Positions 38,371-46,274 of a DNA stretch of 64,000 nucleotides are shown one piece after another (the first letter of the stretch is position 1; each line of letters opens with the position of its first letter). Location of the stretch: contig NZ_JAKILU010000005.1 in assembly GCF_023283485.1 (NCBI RefSeq), forward strand, positions 124,001-188,000. Direction: 5' to 3'. Source of the stretch: Shewanella glacialipiscicola (lineage in GTDB: Bacteria; Pseudomonadota; Gammaproteobacteria; Enterobacterales; Shewanellaceae). The notes beneath the pieces were generated by a model that saw only the letters and a list, made by a program, of their open reading frames with translations, did no database searches and was not told the DNA's origin. A program made the translations under genes and the position numbers.

Positions 38371-39162
38371 ATGAAATCAACTCAGCTAAAACAGTTTTTG
38401 CGTTTTACCACAGCTTCTATCTTTGGTATGGCGCTGATATGCAGTCCTAGTTTTGCAGCAGATAACGAACAAGTCACTGTCTTTGCAGCAGCGTCACTCA
38501 CAAATGCGCTTAATGAGATTGGCCAACAATATGAAAAAGAGCACAAGACTAAGGTGATCTTTTCCTTCGCTTCTTCGTCAACGCTAGCAAAACAAGTGAC
38601 CAATGGTGCGCCTGCCGATTTGTTTATTTCAGCAAACCAAAAATGGATGGACTATCTCATCGAGGCCAAAGCCGTTGATGTAAGTAGCCGCAAAACCTTA
38701 TTGAAAAATACATTGGTGCTGATTGCTGAAAAAGATAGCCCAATCACCGAAGTCACGCTCAATAGCGATTGGGATATTAAAGCCGCATTGCAGGGCAATC
38801 GTATGGCCGTTGGCGATCCTGACCACGTACCTGCGGGCCAATATGCTAAACAAGCATTAGAAAGCCTCAATCTGTGGAAAACAGCCGAACCGTTACTCGC
38901 CCGCGCCAATAACGTCCGTGCAGCACTAGCCTTAGTTGAACAGGGTGAAGCGCCATTTGGTATAGTGTATGCAACCGATGCTAAAGTGACCCAAAAAGTT
39001 AAAATTGTCGCGACTTTTCCCGCCACCAGCTACAGCCCTATCGAATATCCTATTGCTTTAGTCAAACAAGAATCAACAGCGAGTGCTAAAGCTTTCAATG
39101 AGTATTTACAGGGCACAAGCGCAAAAAACGTGTTTGAAAAATATGGCTTTGGGGTTAACTAA
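38371..39162 (+). CDS. modA: Molybdate ABC transporter, periplasmic binding protein
   Basis: 263 residues from the ATG at 38371, which has GGAG seven bases upstream; the open frame extends much further upstream but overlaps the operator and modE. A signal peptide ends at SFAADN (residue ~27). VTVFAAASLTNALNEIG and FSFASSSTLAKQV are the characteristic ModA oxyanion-binding segments, and ANNVRAALALVEQGEAPFGIVY is the usual C-terminal lobe (split for length). It captures molybdate in the periplasm for ModBC. Confidence 0.95.
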   Translation: MKSTQLKQFLRFTTASIFGMALICSPSFAADNEQVTVFAAASLTNALNEIGQQYEKEHKTKVIFSFASSSTLAKQVTNGAPADLFISANQKWMDYLIEAKAVDVSSRKTLLKNTLVLIAEKDSPITEVTLNSDWDIKAALQGNRMAVGDPDHVPAGQYAKQALESLNLWKTAEPLLARANNVRAALALVEQGEAPFGIVYATDAKVTQKVKIVATFPATSYSPIEYPIALVKQESTASAKAFNEYLQGTSAKNVFEKYGFGVN

Positions 39163-39915
39163 GTGCTGAGTGACTTTTTCTTAGATAGCTCTGTGTTAAG
39201 CGGCTCTGTGTTAAATAGATTTCTTTTAAGCGACTATGAAATTGCCGCACTGCTGCTTAGTTTAAAGGTTTCGTCCATTGCCGTTATTGCCAGTTTACCT
39301 CTGGGCATTTTATGCGCTTGGTTACTAGCTAGGGTGGAGTTTCCCGGTAAAGCCATCTTCGACAGTATTCTCCACCTACCACTGGTGTTGCCACCCGTGG
39401 TAGTGGGTTATCTGTTGCTCATCAGCATGGGACGTAAAGGATTTATTGGCCAATGGTTATTTGACTGGTTTGGCATCAGCTTTAGCTTTAGTTGGCGCGG
39501 TGCAGCATTAGCCTCTGCCATAGTATCTTTTCCACTGATGGTGAGAGCTATACGCCAATCCTTTGAAACGGTTGATATTCGACTTGAGCAGGCCGCGCGT
39601 ACTTTAGGCAGCAGTCGATGGCGAGTATTTCTGACCATCACATTGCCACTCACGTCTCCCGGGATTGTTTCGGGCATGATTATCGCCTTTGCCCGTAGCT
39701 TAGGAGAGTTTGGTTCTACCATTACTTTCGTATCTAATATTCCCGGCGAAACCCGTACTATTCCACTGGCAATGTACTCTTTTATTGAAACCCCTGGCGC
39801 TGAGTATGAAGCAATGCGTTTATGCATTATCTCGATAATTATCGCCTTAGCCTCTTTACTCGCCTCGCAATGGCTAACTCAAAAAGCCTTACAGAGGACC
39901 GCAAGTGCATGTTAA
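39163..39915 (+). CDS. modB: Molybdate ABC transporter, permease
   Basis: 250 residues from a GTG that touches the modA stop codon; the first ~25 residues (up to LLSDYEIAAL) are unusual for ModB and a later GTG at 39193 or 39208 is possible. At least five membrane segments and the EAA-type cytoplasmic loop EQAARTLGSSRWRVF (~145-160) identify a ModB permease. The 3' end overlaps modC (ATGTTAA). Confidence 0.93.
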   Translation: MLSDFFLDSSVLSGSVLNRFLLSDYEIAALLLSLKVSSIAVIASLPLGILCAWLLARVEFPGKAIFDSILHLPLVLPPVVVGYLLLISMGRKGFIGQWLFDWFGISFSFSWRGAALASAIVSFPLMVRAIRQSFETVDIRLEQAARTLGSSRWRVFLTITLPLTSPGIVSGMIIAFARSLGEFGSTITFVSNIPGETRTIPLAMYSFIETPGAEYEAMRLCIISIIIALASLLASQWLTQKALQRTASAC

Positions 39916-40994
39916 GCATCAATATTGAAAAACGACTCGGTCAATTACAACTAAAAGTAGACACGCAATTACCCTTACAGGGAATTACCGCTGTTTTTGG
40001 ACGTTCAGGCGCAGGTAAAACCTCGCTGGTAAATCTGCTCGGCGGCCTTTCTACCCCTGATAAGGGTGAGATTCGTTTGGGTGATAAACTGCTATACCAA
40101 CAAGGAAAAGTTAATCTTCCGCCAGAAAAACGTAACATAGGTTATGTATTTCAAGAGGCCAGACTCTTTCCGCACTACAGCGTTAAGGGCAATCTCAACT
40201 ATGGTGTACGCCAAGACAACCCAGTATTATTTAATAAAGTTGTGCAACTGCTTGGTATCGAAAAACTCTTAAGCCGTTACCCCATTACGCTATCTGGCGG
40301 GGAAAAACAGCGCGTCGCAATTGGCCGTGCACTGCTGACATCACCCGATATGTTGTTAATGGATGAGCCCTTAGCCTCACTCGATTTACCCCGCAAACGC
40401 GAATTACTGCCTTACTTGCAAACGTTATCGCAGGAGTTAGCACTGCCAATTATGTACGTGAGCCACAGCCTTGATGAGATTTTGCAACTGGCCGATTATA
40501 TGCTGGTGTTACACCAAGGAAACGTGATTGCTCAAGGCGCACTCAGCGAGGTGTGGAATAGTGAGCAAATGCGTCCTTGGGTGCCAATGCAGGAATTAAG
40601 CTCACTGCTCAGCGCTAAGGTTGCCGATAGGCATCCCGATTATCCCATGACACGTTTAGTGATGGATGATGGTAATCATCTGTGGGTTAGCGGCCATCTT
40701 GCTGCAACAGAAAAAAAACTCAAAGTACGTATTCAGGCAAATCATGTTTCAGTTTGCACCGAGATCCCAAGGGGGTCGAGTATCCGTAACTTATTGAAAG
40801 GTGAAATTAAAGAGGTATATACAAGCGATAATGGGGAGCAAGTTCAATTAAAAATCGCACTAGGCCGCGATGAACTCTGGGCTAACATTACCCCATGGGC
40901 TTGCCATGAACTGCAACTCACTCAAGGTAAAGCGATTTATGCTCAAATCAAAGGCGTAACCATGACACAAATGGATATCGCCGAATCCCACTAA
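39909..40994 (+). CDS. modC: Molybdate ABC transporter, ATPase
   Basis: 361 residues from the ATG at 39909, which overlaps modB by 7 bp. Walker A GRSGAGKTS (~32), Q-loop YVFQEARLFPH, signature LSGGEKQRVAIGRALL (~125) and Walker B MLLMDEPLASLD are typical of ModC. The C-terminal ~65 residues form the TOBE-like regulatory domain (SIRNLLKGEIKEVY). It powers molybdate import. A terminator at 41029 closes the modABC operon. Confidence 0.95.
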   Translation: MLSINIEKRLGQLQLKVDTQLPLQGITAVFGRSGAGKTSLVNLLGGLSTPDKGEIRLGDKLLYQQGKVNLPPEKRNIGYVFQEARLFPHYSVKGNLNYGVRQDNPVLFNKVVQLLGIEKLLSRYPITLSGGEKQRVAIGRALLTSPDMLLMDEPLASLDLPRKRELLPYLQTLSQELALPIMYVSHSLDEILQLADYMLVLHQGNVIAQGALSEVWNSEQMRPWVPMQELSSLLSAKVADRHPDYPMTRLVMDDGNHLWVSGHLAATEKKLKVRIQANHVSVCTEIPRGSSIRNLLKGEIKEVYTSDNGEQVQLKIALGRDELWANITPWACHELQLTQGKAIYAQIKGVTMTQMDIAESH

Positions 40995-41028
40995 ATCCAC
41001 TTTAATCCAAATTTTAGATACAAACAAA

Positions 41029-41050
41029 ACGACTCTAAGTCGGTTTTTGT
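41029..41050 (+). terminator. Terminator of modABC
   Basis: CGACT CTA AGTCG stem followed by GTTTTTGTC, 35 bp after the modC stop. Confidence 0.65.
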
Positions 41051-41202
41051 CTTCATCAGAAGGATTTAGTACCAGTAGACAGAATCGAACTGTGTAGTGG
41101 TTTATTGCAGATAACAAATTAACTCTGACATTTGATTCAAAACCACGCCAGTGCTGACGTTTACTGACAAGGCAAGAGATAGGAAAGGATTGAATTTCAG
41201 CT

Positions 41203-41240
41203 ATAAAAAAAGCCCAGTTCAATTAAGAAACAGGGCTTTA
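41203..41240 (-). terminator. Terminator of the tRNA-Leu transcript
   Basis: On the minus strand AGCCC...GGGCT (41211-41236) is followed by TTTTTTTATAG. It lies just past the tRNA CCA end. Confidence 0.75.
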
Positions 41241-41245
41241 AATAA

Positions 41246-41330
41246 TGGTACCTGAGGTCGGACTCGAACCGACACGTCTTGCGACAGGGGATTTTGAATC
41301 CCCCATGTATACCAATTTCATCACTCAGGC
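41246..41330 (-). tRNA. tRNA-Leu(CAA)
   Basis: Minus strand, 85 bases including an encoded CCA. The acceptor GCCTGAG pairs with CTCAGGT (one G-T pair), and the discriminator is A. The anticodon stem GGGGA/TCCCC encloses the loop TTCAAAA, giving anticodon CAA (reads UUG). The long variable arm (TGTCGCAAGACGTG) is typical of class II leucine tRNAs, and the T arm contains GGTTCGAGTCC. A promoter candidate lies about 180 bp upstream and a terminator immediately downstream. Confidence 0.96.
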
Positions 41331-42025
41331 AAAAACTTAACAGCTGTATTAGCTTTGTAAAGTAATCTAATCACGCTAAATAACTTTGCAAAACTTAATC
41401 TAAAAAAATTCACATAAAACGATGTAATTTAAATCTTTTTATCTACTGATTTACCAAGACTGCCATATCAAACATGCACTTATAGCCAGTCAAAAACCAA
41501 GCTTTCTAAGTGGTGTGGATTATACCTTTGCCGATGACAATGGCAAGTCTTTTGCCGCGTCTTTAATATAAATTATATTTAACCGCTCAAAAATAAGGCG
41601 TTAGAGGGTTGTTCAGCCTAGATAGAATAATCAATAGCGCTAACTCTGGTTATTCATCTTCAGATATAGCCACCTTTACTGATCAAATTCTCAGCACAGA
41701 ACCACTATCCTCACACCACAAGCGCCAAACAATAGCATCGCGCATAAAAAATATCGATTTCATTGCATGATTTGAGTCTGCCATTAAATCAAGATTTAAG
41801 CCTAGCAATTGAGCAGCAGAACTTTTACCAAGACGCACCTACAACACATAGAGAAGTTTGAACTCAGTAAGATTAAGTGCAAGCAGAATATGACCACGAT
41901 CACAGAGTTAATTAACAGTGATGCTTTCGGTCTCTGATGTCGATTTTTTATTGATCGAGATCAGTATTTACCCCATTAAATCCAGCTAATTTAGAGAAGA
42001 CTTCACAGGAAACAGGATTTCAGTC
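41331..42025. other. 695-bp gene-free region between tRNA-Leu and the DUF3149-like gene
   Basis: No protein gene is supported on either strand. The left part holds the tRNA leader and its probable promoter (41519-41546, minus strand). The rest is AT-rich and contains many in-frame stops. No integrase or duplicated tRNA 3' end was noticed, so there is no sign of an integrated element. Confidence 0.5.
41519..41546 (-). promoter_or_regulatory. Probable tRNA-Leu promoter with a long leader
   Basis: On the minus strand TTGCCA (41541-41546) and a perfect TATAAT (41519-41524) are 16 bp apart. Transcription would start near 41512, leaving about 180 bases before the mature tRNA 5' end. Confidence 0.55.
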
Positions 42026-42157
42026 ATGGCATTTTGGTTAGATCTGATGTTTGGTAACCCGATAGGCTTACTTTCAATGATCGTTATCTTTTGCACTATA
42101 GGGATAATGGCTTATATCACTTGGATGTTTATTGCGAAGTCGGCACCAAAACCATAG
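42026..42157 (+). CDS. DUF3149-like single-helix membrane protein (43 residues)
   Basis: The frame reads MAFWLDLMFGNPIGLLSMIV and continues as a hydrophobic helix (IFCTIGIMAYITWMFI) ending in AKSAPKP. This pattern, a short amphipathic start with FGNP then one transmembrane helix, matches the small DUF3149 proteins found across Shewanella and relatives, whose function is unknown. CAGGAAACAGGAT upstream supplies the ribosome-binding site, and a strong terminator follows at 42203. It is an isolated single-gene unit. Confidence 0.8.
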   Translation: MAFWLDLMFGNPIGLLSMIVIFCTIGIMAYITWMFIAKSAPKP

Positions 42158-42202
42158 TTTTGCTCCAGTTGTTCTTCATGCTCTTGTATAAATGCACAAC
42201 TT

Positions 42203-42236
42203 TGGGGGTTTATTAACCCCCACTTTTTATTTTTTG
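42203..42236 (+). terminator. Terminator of the DUF3149-like gene
   Basis: TGGGGGTTTATTAACCCCCA (42203-42222) followed by CTTTTTATTTTTT. Confidence 0.88.
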
Positions 42237-42283
42237 TTCTGCGTAATTCTAATCATCAAATGTCATCATCGCATCGAACTCGC

Positions 42284-42895
42284 CTATGCGGTGTGTTTTC
42301 TATTTTGTACCAGACCATTTAAAAATTGCGGACGTGCTTTAATTAATGACTGCATCTCTTCTTGGCTTGGCTCTCCCGCAGGCAAACGCAGCACATCACG
42401 GTTGAGATACATACGCGCTTTCATGGCAATCTTATAATCTGCGGTTGGCCCCTGAATCGCATAATGGCGCTCATTACCTAGCTTTTCTAAAATACAGGCA
42501 TTCACTAAACTTTTTACTGCAGTTTCATTTTGCGGCAAAGTCAAAATAGTGGCACCTTGTAGAAAAAACTCTCGCACCAACGCCCGCTCAGCAGGATCAA
42601 GTAAATTAACTTTAGATTCGATAGTCTCAATAACTCGCTTATCACTTAAATGGCGAATTGACTCATCTAAACCTAAATTGATCAACTGACTCAAAAAATA
42701 AGCAATAGACACGATTAAGCCTAAACCCACAAACTCGGCATGCTCTGCTACAAACGGGTCTAGGGCTATCTTAGCCAGTAATTGGGGGGGCGTAAGCAAT
42801 AAAACTGAACAACTCACCATAAGCCACAACATGACTCTAAACATGATTTTTTTCGGGCTAAAAGCCTTAACAGGATCCAGTTTGAGTTTGAACAT
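42284..42895 (-). CDS. Membrane protein resembling superinfection exclusion protein B (SieB)
   Basis: 203 residues. Two membrane helices near the N-terminus (MLWLMVSCSVLLLTP, ~22-36, and FVGLGLIVSIAYFLSQLI, ~55-72) separated by a short loop, then a soluble C-terminal domain. The layout and the phrase PPQLLAKIALDPFV resemble the SieB family, first described as a phage lambda/P22 superinfection exclusion protein, though I cannot test that match. No phage genes are near, so a chromosomal defence or unrelated membrane role are both possible. SieB-type proteins are also found as solitary host genes. Confidence 0.5.
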   Translation of the reverse strand: MFKLKLDPVKAFSPKKIMFRVMLWLMVSCSVLLLTPPQLLAKIALDPFVAEHAEFVGLGLIVSIAYFLSQLINLGLDESIRHLSDKRVIETIESKVNLLDPAERALVREFFLQGATILTLPQNETAVKSLVNACILEKLGNERHYAIQGPTADYKIAMKARMYLNRDVLRLPAGEPSQEEMQSLIKARPQFLNGLVQNRKHTA

Positions 42896-43250
42896 AATAT
42901 TATCCCCGCGACAAAAAATTGAACTTATCGACCATTAAGCAAATTTAGTGCCATAAATGAGACTCTATTTTACTGATTTTATTCGTTAATAAAGCACACT
43001 TTTATGCCTTGTTCGAACTGTAATAGTGCTTATTGCCTGCGGTGATGGGTATTAGACATGAAGGAAGATGTTGATATTCTTTTGCGACTCGGCCAACATC
43101 CATTTATAGACACATTGAAGAGCCATTTATTCACATTGAATTGGAGTTGATGTTTACCTTCACAACATCAACGCCTACTCACTTTAATAAAACGAACGCT
43201 AAGAACATAATGAATTGAATTTAAAAAATAAAAAAAATAGCATTAATTAC
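42896..43250. other. 355-bp gene-free region
   Basis: Nothing convincing was found. A 30-codon plus-strand frame begins with ATG at 43058 but has no clear ribosome-binding site. The region includes the promoter of the SieB-like gene and the 3' flank of tcdA. Confidence 0.4.
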
Positions 43251-44060
43251 TTAAACAGCATCTTGTGCCTGTTGCGCCAATCGCGCTAGCACTCGACTTG
43301 CAGCCACAAACCCAAATGTGCCCGTCACCATAGTCACGGCCCCAAAGCCTGAAGCACAATCCATTCTCATACTGCCATCGGCCGCCGCTTTCGTACCACA
43401 GACTGAACCATCGGCTTGCGGATAAACTAACTGTTCACTGGAAAAAACCGCATCGATAGCAAATCGGCGTTGTACATTTTTAGAGAAGTTATATTCGCGG
43501 CGCAAAATATTGCGTACTTTGGCCAACAAAGGATCTTGATAGGTTTTGGCGAGATCGGTTAACTGAATTTGAGTGGGATCTGTCTGTCCACCCGCGCCGC
43601 CCACTGTCACAATCTTAATTTTTTGACGCTTACACCAAGCAATTAACGCAGCCTTTTGCTTTACCGCATCAATACAGTCAACGACATAATCAATGTTGCC
43701 GCCTGCTTTAGCCCCGAGTAAATACTCGCCTAAATTGTCTAATGTAATAAAATCTTCAATCTCATTCACTTGGCATTCAGGGTTTATTTCGCGGATGCGG
43801 TGCGCCATCACAGCCACTTTAGAATGCCCTATGGTGGAACTCAGCGCATGAATTTGCCGATTGGTATTTGTCACACAAATATCATCTAAGTCCACCAAGC
43901 TAATCTGGCCTATGCCGCTACGCGCTAAGGCTTCTGCCGCCCAAGTACCTACGCCACCGATACCAATCACCACCACATGGGATATGGCAAATTTAGCCAG
44001 TGCCTTTTGTCCATACAAACGGCCAATTCCACCAAATCGATTTTGATAGGCCTCAGTCAT
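43251..44060 (-). CDS. tcdA: tRNA cyclic-t6A37 synthase TcdA (E1-like)
   Basis: 269 residues. The E1/ThiF-like nucleotide-binding loop GIGGVGTWAAEALARSGIG (~33-51), LVDLDDICVTNTNRQ (~55-69) and later DCIDAVKQK (~126) define the fold, and the start RFGGIGRLYG is characteristic of TcdA/CsdL. It dehydrates t6A37 to the cyclic form in ANN-decoding tRNAs using ATP, with sulphur acceptor CsdE/CsdA partners in some bacteria. None of those are adjacent here. The enzyme is cytosolic and associates with the membrane in some hosts. Confidence 0.94.
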   Translation of the reverse strand: MTEAYQNRFGGIGRLYGQKALAKFAISHVVVIGIGGVGTWAAEALARSGIGQISLVDLDDICVTNTNRQIHALSSTIGHSKVAVMAHRIREINPECQVNEIEDFITLDNLGEYLLGAKAGGNIDYVVDCIDAVKQKAALIAWCKRQKIKIVTVGGAGGQTDPTQIQLTDLAKTYQDPLLAKVRNILRREYNFSKNVQRRFAIDAVFSSEQLVYPQADGSVCGTKAAADGSMRMDCASGFGAVTMVTGTFGFVAASRVLARLAQQAQDAV

Positions 44061-44481
44061 AAATACTTACCTTATATTACGCAATAACAGCAGAAGCGCT
44101 TGCTTTAGCACCGAGTCGGCACTCGCCAAGACAACTTAATAACAACACTAAAAATATGCCGTGGATTCTAAACGATCTCGACATAAATCGAAATCACATC
44201 GACCCATGTTGCCAACTAATATATAAAACAACACCCGTGCCCAAATGATGAAAATCAACTCACAAAAAGTCTGAGGCGCATTAATGGGTGACTAGTCTTA
44301 TCCATCACAATAAGCATTGATGACTCACCACAGTAACAAGGTCACCACGAGTGTCAAACACCGCGATAAATAGCGAAACATTTAAAATCCACAGCATTAT
44401 TGGCTATGCACCTATATTAAAATACTAAGACTATGGTCTATGGTCGCGAGATGCGTTTTTATAAAATACGATACAAAACTA

Positions 44482-44501
44482 TATAAAGCCGCGGCTTTAT
44501 A
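44482..44501. promoter_or_regulatory. 20-bp perfect palindrome
   Basis: TATAAAGCCGCGGCTTTATA is its own reverse complement. It has no T-run that would make it a good terminator, so it may be an operator in the tcdA-porin divergent region. Confidence 0.45.
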
Positions 44502-44911
44502 GCAACAATGATTCACATTGTTAGATATTGATTTAAAATGGATATCAAGCATAAAAACATAAGGTTTTTTTGATAAAAACGTGTACTCAGCCGCTTTAGC
44601 AGTTCAAAACATCTTCTAAACCATAAATCCTACTCAGATATCACTGATTTGCTAGAGTATTAGTATATGCTACAGTTATTTCCGCCGATGTACCGCTTAA
44701 TACTATTTAGTCACACCTACCACTTAAGTATTATGTAAATAAAGCGGTTTTACCTTCTTTAGATAAATTTGTCGTCAAGATATGCAAAAATGTCCTAGAA
44801 ATAGCCTAATTAGAGGCAAGGATAGCCAAAAACATGATCTGTACCACAGCTAAAGAATCGTAAAACTGTAAAACTCGGCCACAACTTTTGTTACCAATAT
44901 TAAGTAGCAAA

Positions 44912-44927
44912 TGTGTTAAACCACACA
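44912..44927 (+). promoter_or_regulatory. CRP-like inverted repeat near the porin promoter
   Basis: TGTGTTAAACCACACA has inverted TGTG and CACA arms, close to TGTGA-N6-TCACA. It stands about 48 bp before the porin ATG, which would suit repression or overlap with the transcription start. Confidence 0.35.
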
Positions 44928-44975
44928 AAAACCATGAAAAATGGATAAGAACTTAGGTTCGAGGGAGCACAAAAC

Positions 44976-46067
44976 ATGAAAAAGACACTCATTTCTGCAT
45001 CAGTTGCATCTGTACTGGCATTGGCTTCATTCGGTGCGCTAGCCGAAGGCCCAAGCTTCTATGGTCGTTTAGAGCTTGCTTTAACCAATACAGAAACTGG
45101 TGCCACCCTACAAGGCGGAACTAACGGTGTTGATACAAAAAACTACGCCGATGAAAACAATTCAGGCACTTATTTAGAAAATAACTTTTCTTTATTAGGT
45201 GTTAAAGGATCAGAAAAGATTGCTGATGGCTTTGAAGCTATTTATCAAATGGAATTCCAAGTTGAAAATACATCCACTACCGGTGATGTATTTAAAGCGC
45301 GTAACACCTTTTTAGGTTTAAAAACTAACGCAGGTACAGTGTTAGTGGGTCGTAACGACACCGTATTTAAACAAGCAGAAGGCGGTGTGGATATTTTCGG
45401 TAATACTAACGCCGATATCGATCGTTTAATCAGCGCTCAAACTCGTACTGCAGATGGTGTTTGGTATTACTCACCAAAAATTGCTGGCTTGGTAACATTA
45501 AATGCCAACTATCAATTTGACGATAATGACACAACAGCTAAAACCTCTGAAAGCTTATATGCTCTGAGCGCTACGTTAGGTGATAGCAAATTTAAAGAAC
45601 AAATGTATTATGCAGCTGTTGCATACAACAAGGGTATTGCAGGTGTTGATGCATATCGCTTAGTTGGCCAAGTAAAGTTAGGTCAATTCAAAGTCGGTGG
45701 TTTATTCCAGAACGCAGAAGATGTTGTAAATAATGATATCGATGGTAATACTTACTACGTCAACGTATCTTATGATTTGAACGGTGTAAACCTGAAAGCA
45801 GAATACGGTGCTGATGATGCTGGCTTCGGTAGCTACTACAAAAACGTAAACACCATAGGAAAAGATATTAACGGTAAACCGATTATTACGACAGGTACTG
45901 ATATCAACGTACAAAACTTCAACGTAGGTGCTGACTACCGTTTAGCTAAATCAACTATGGTATACGGCCAATACGCTATGTACCGCGGTGACCATGTTGT
46001 TGCTGGTAACAAAGTTGATCTACAAGATGACAACGTATTCTCTGTAGGCGTACGTTACGATTTCTAA
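44976..46067 (+). CDS. Major outer-membrane porin (OmpC/OmpF-type)
   Basis: 363 residues. Signal peptide MKKTLISASVASVLALASFG...LA then the porin barrel, starting EGPSFYGRLELALT. The GxKGSEKIADGFEAIYQMEF segment (~64-83) is the typical general-porin beta-strand pair, and the C-terminal strand ends GVRYDF with the terminal Phe that BAM recognises. It forms a trimeric diffusion channel. Ribosome-binding sequence GAGGGAG lies eight bases before the ATG. A terminator follows and the upstream region is unusually long. Confidence 0.92.
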   Translation: MKKTLISASVASVLALASFGALAEGPSFYGRLELALTNTETGATLQGGTNGVDTKNYADENNSGTYLENNFSLLGVKGSEKIADGFEAIYQMEFQVENTSTTGDVFKARNTFLGLKTNAGTVLVGRNDTVFKQAEGGVDIFGNTNADIDRLISAQTRTADGVWYYSPKIAGLVTLNANYQFDDNDTTAKTSESLYALSATLGDSKFKEQMYYAAVAYNKGIAGVDAYRLVGQVKLGQFKVGGLFQNAEDVVNNDIDGNTYYVNVSYDLNGVNLKAEYGADDAGFGSYYKNVNTIGKDINGKPIITTGTDINVQNFNVGADYRLAKSTMVYGQYAMYRGDHVVAGNKVDLQDDNVFSVGVRYDF

Positions 46068-46090
46068 TCTCTGACTAAAGAGATAATTAA

Positions 46091-46123
46091 AAACCTACTG
46101 TAGTCATACAGTAGGTTTTTTTA
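46091..46123 (+). terminator. Terminator of the porin gene
   Basis: AAACCTACTGTA / TACAGTAGGTTT stem followed by TTTTTATA. Confidence 0.9.
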
Positions 46124-46160
46124 TATCTCGAATCTGACTAGCGATTGACATTCGATAATG

Positions 46161-46200
46161 AAAAACAAAAAAGCCACCGAAGTAAGACTCAGGTGGCTTT
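46161..46200 (-). terminator. Terminator of the parE-parC operon
   Basis: On the minus strand AAAGCCACCT ... CGGTGGCTTTTTTGTTTTT forms a good terminator, about 75 bp past the parC stop. Confidence 0.8.
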
Positions 46201-46274
46201 AGCGAATCTATTACGAATTGATATATTGCTGGTTAGTGCATCGCACTCTTGAGCACTTTTAATCCATCAAAGCA

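Larger units (their letters stand above)
44061..44975. other. 915-bp AT-rich region upstream of the porin gene
   Basis: No gene is supported. Its most notable element is a 20-bp perfect palindrome at 44482-44501. A TGTGTTAAACCACACA repeat at 44912-44927 lies about 50 bp before the porin start. A long untranslated or regulatory region for a major outer-membrane protein is a reasonable guess, including small-RNA target sites. Confidence 0.5.

Noticed and set aside
41246..42025. Possible integration site at the tRNA-Leu gene
   Set aside because: No integrase, no duplicated tRNA 3' end and no phage or plasmid genes were seen.
42192..42437. 81-codon plus-strand frame
   Set aside because: It covers the terminator of the DUF3149-like gene and the antisense of the SieB-like gene.
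43058..43150. 30-codon plus-strand frame starting MKEDVDILL
   Set aside because: No convincing ribosome-binding site or terminator; too short to separate from chance.
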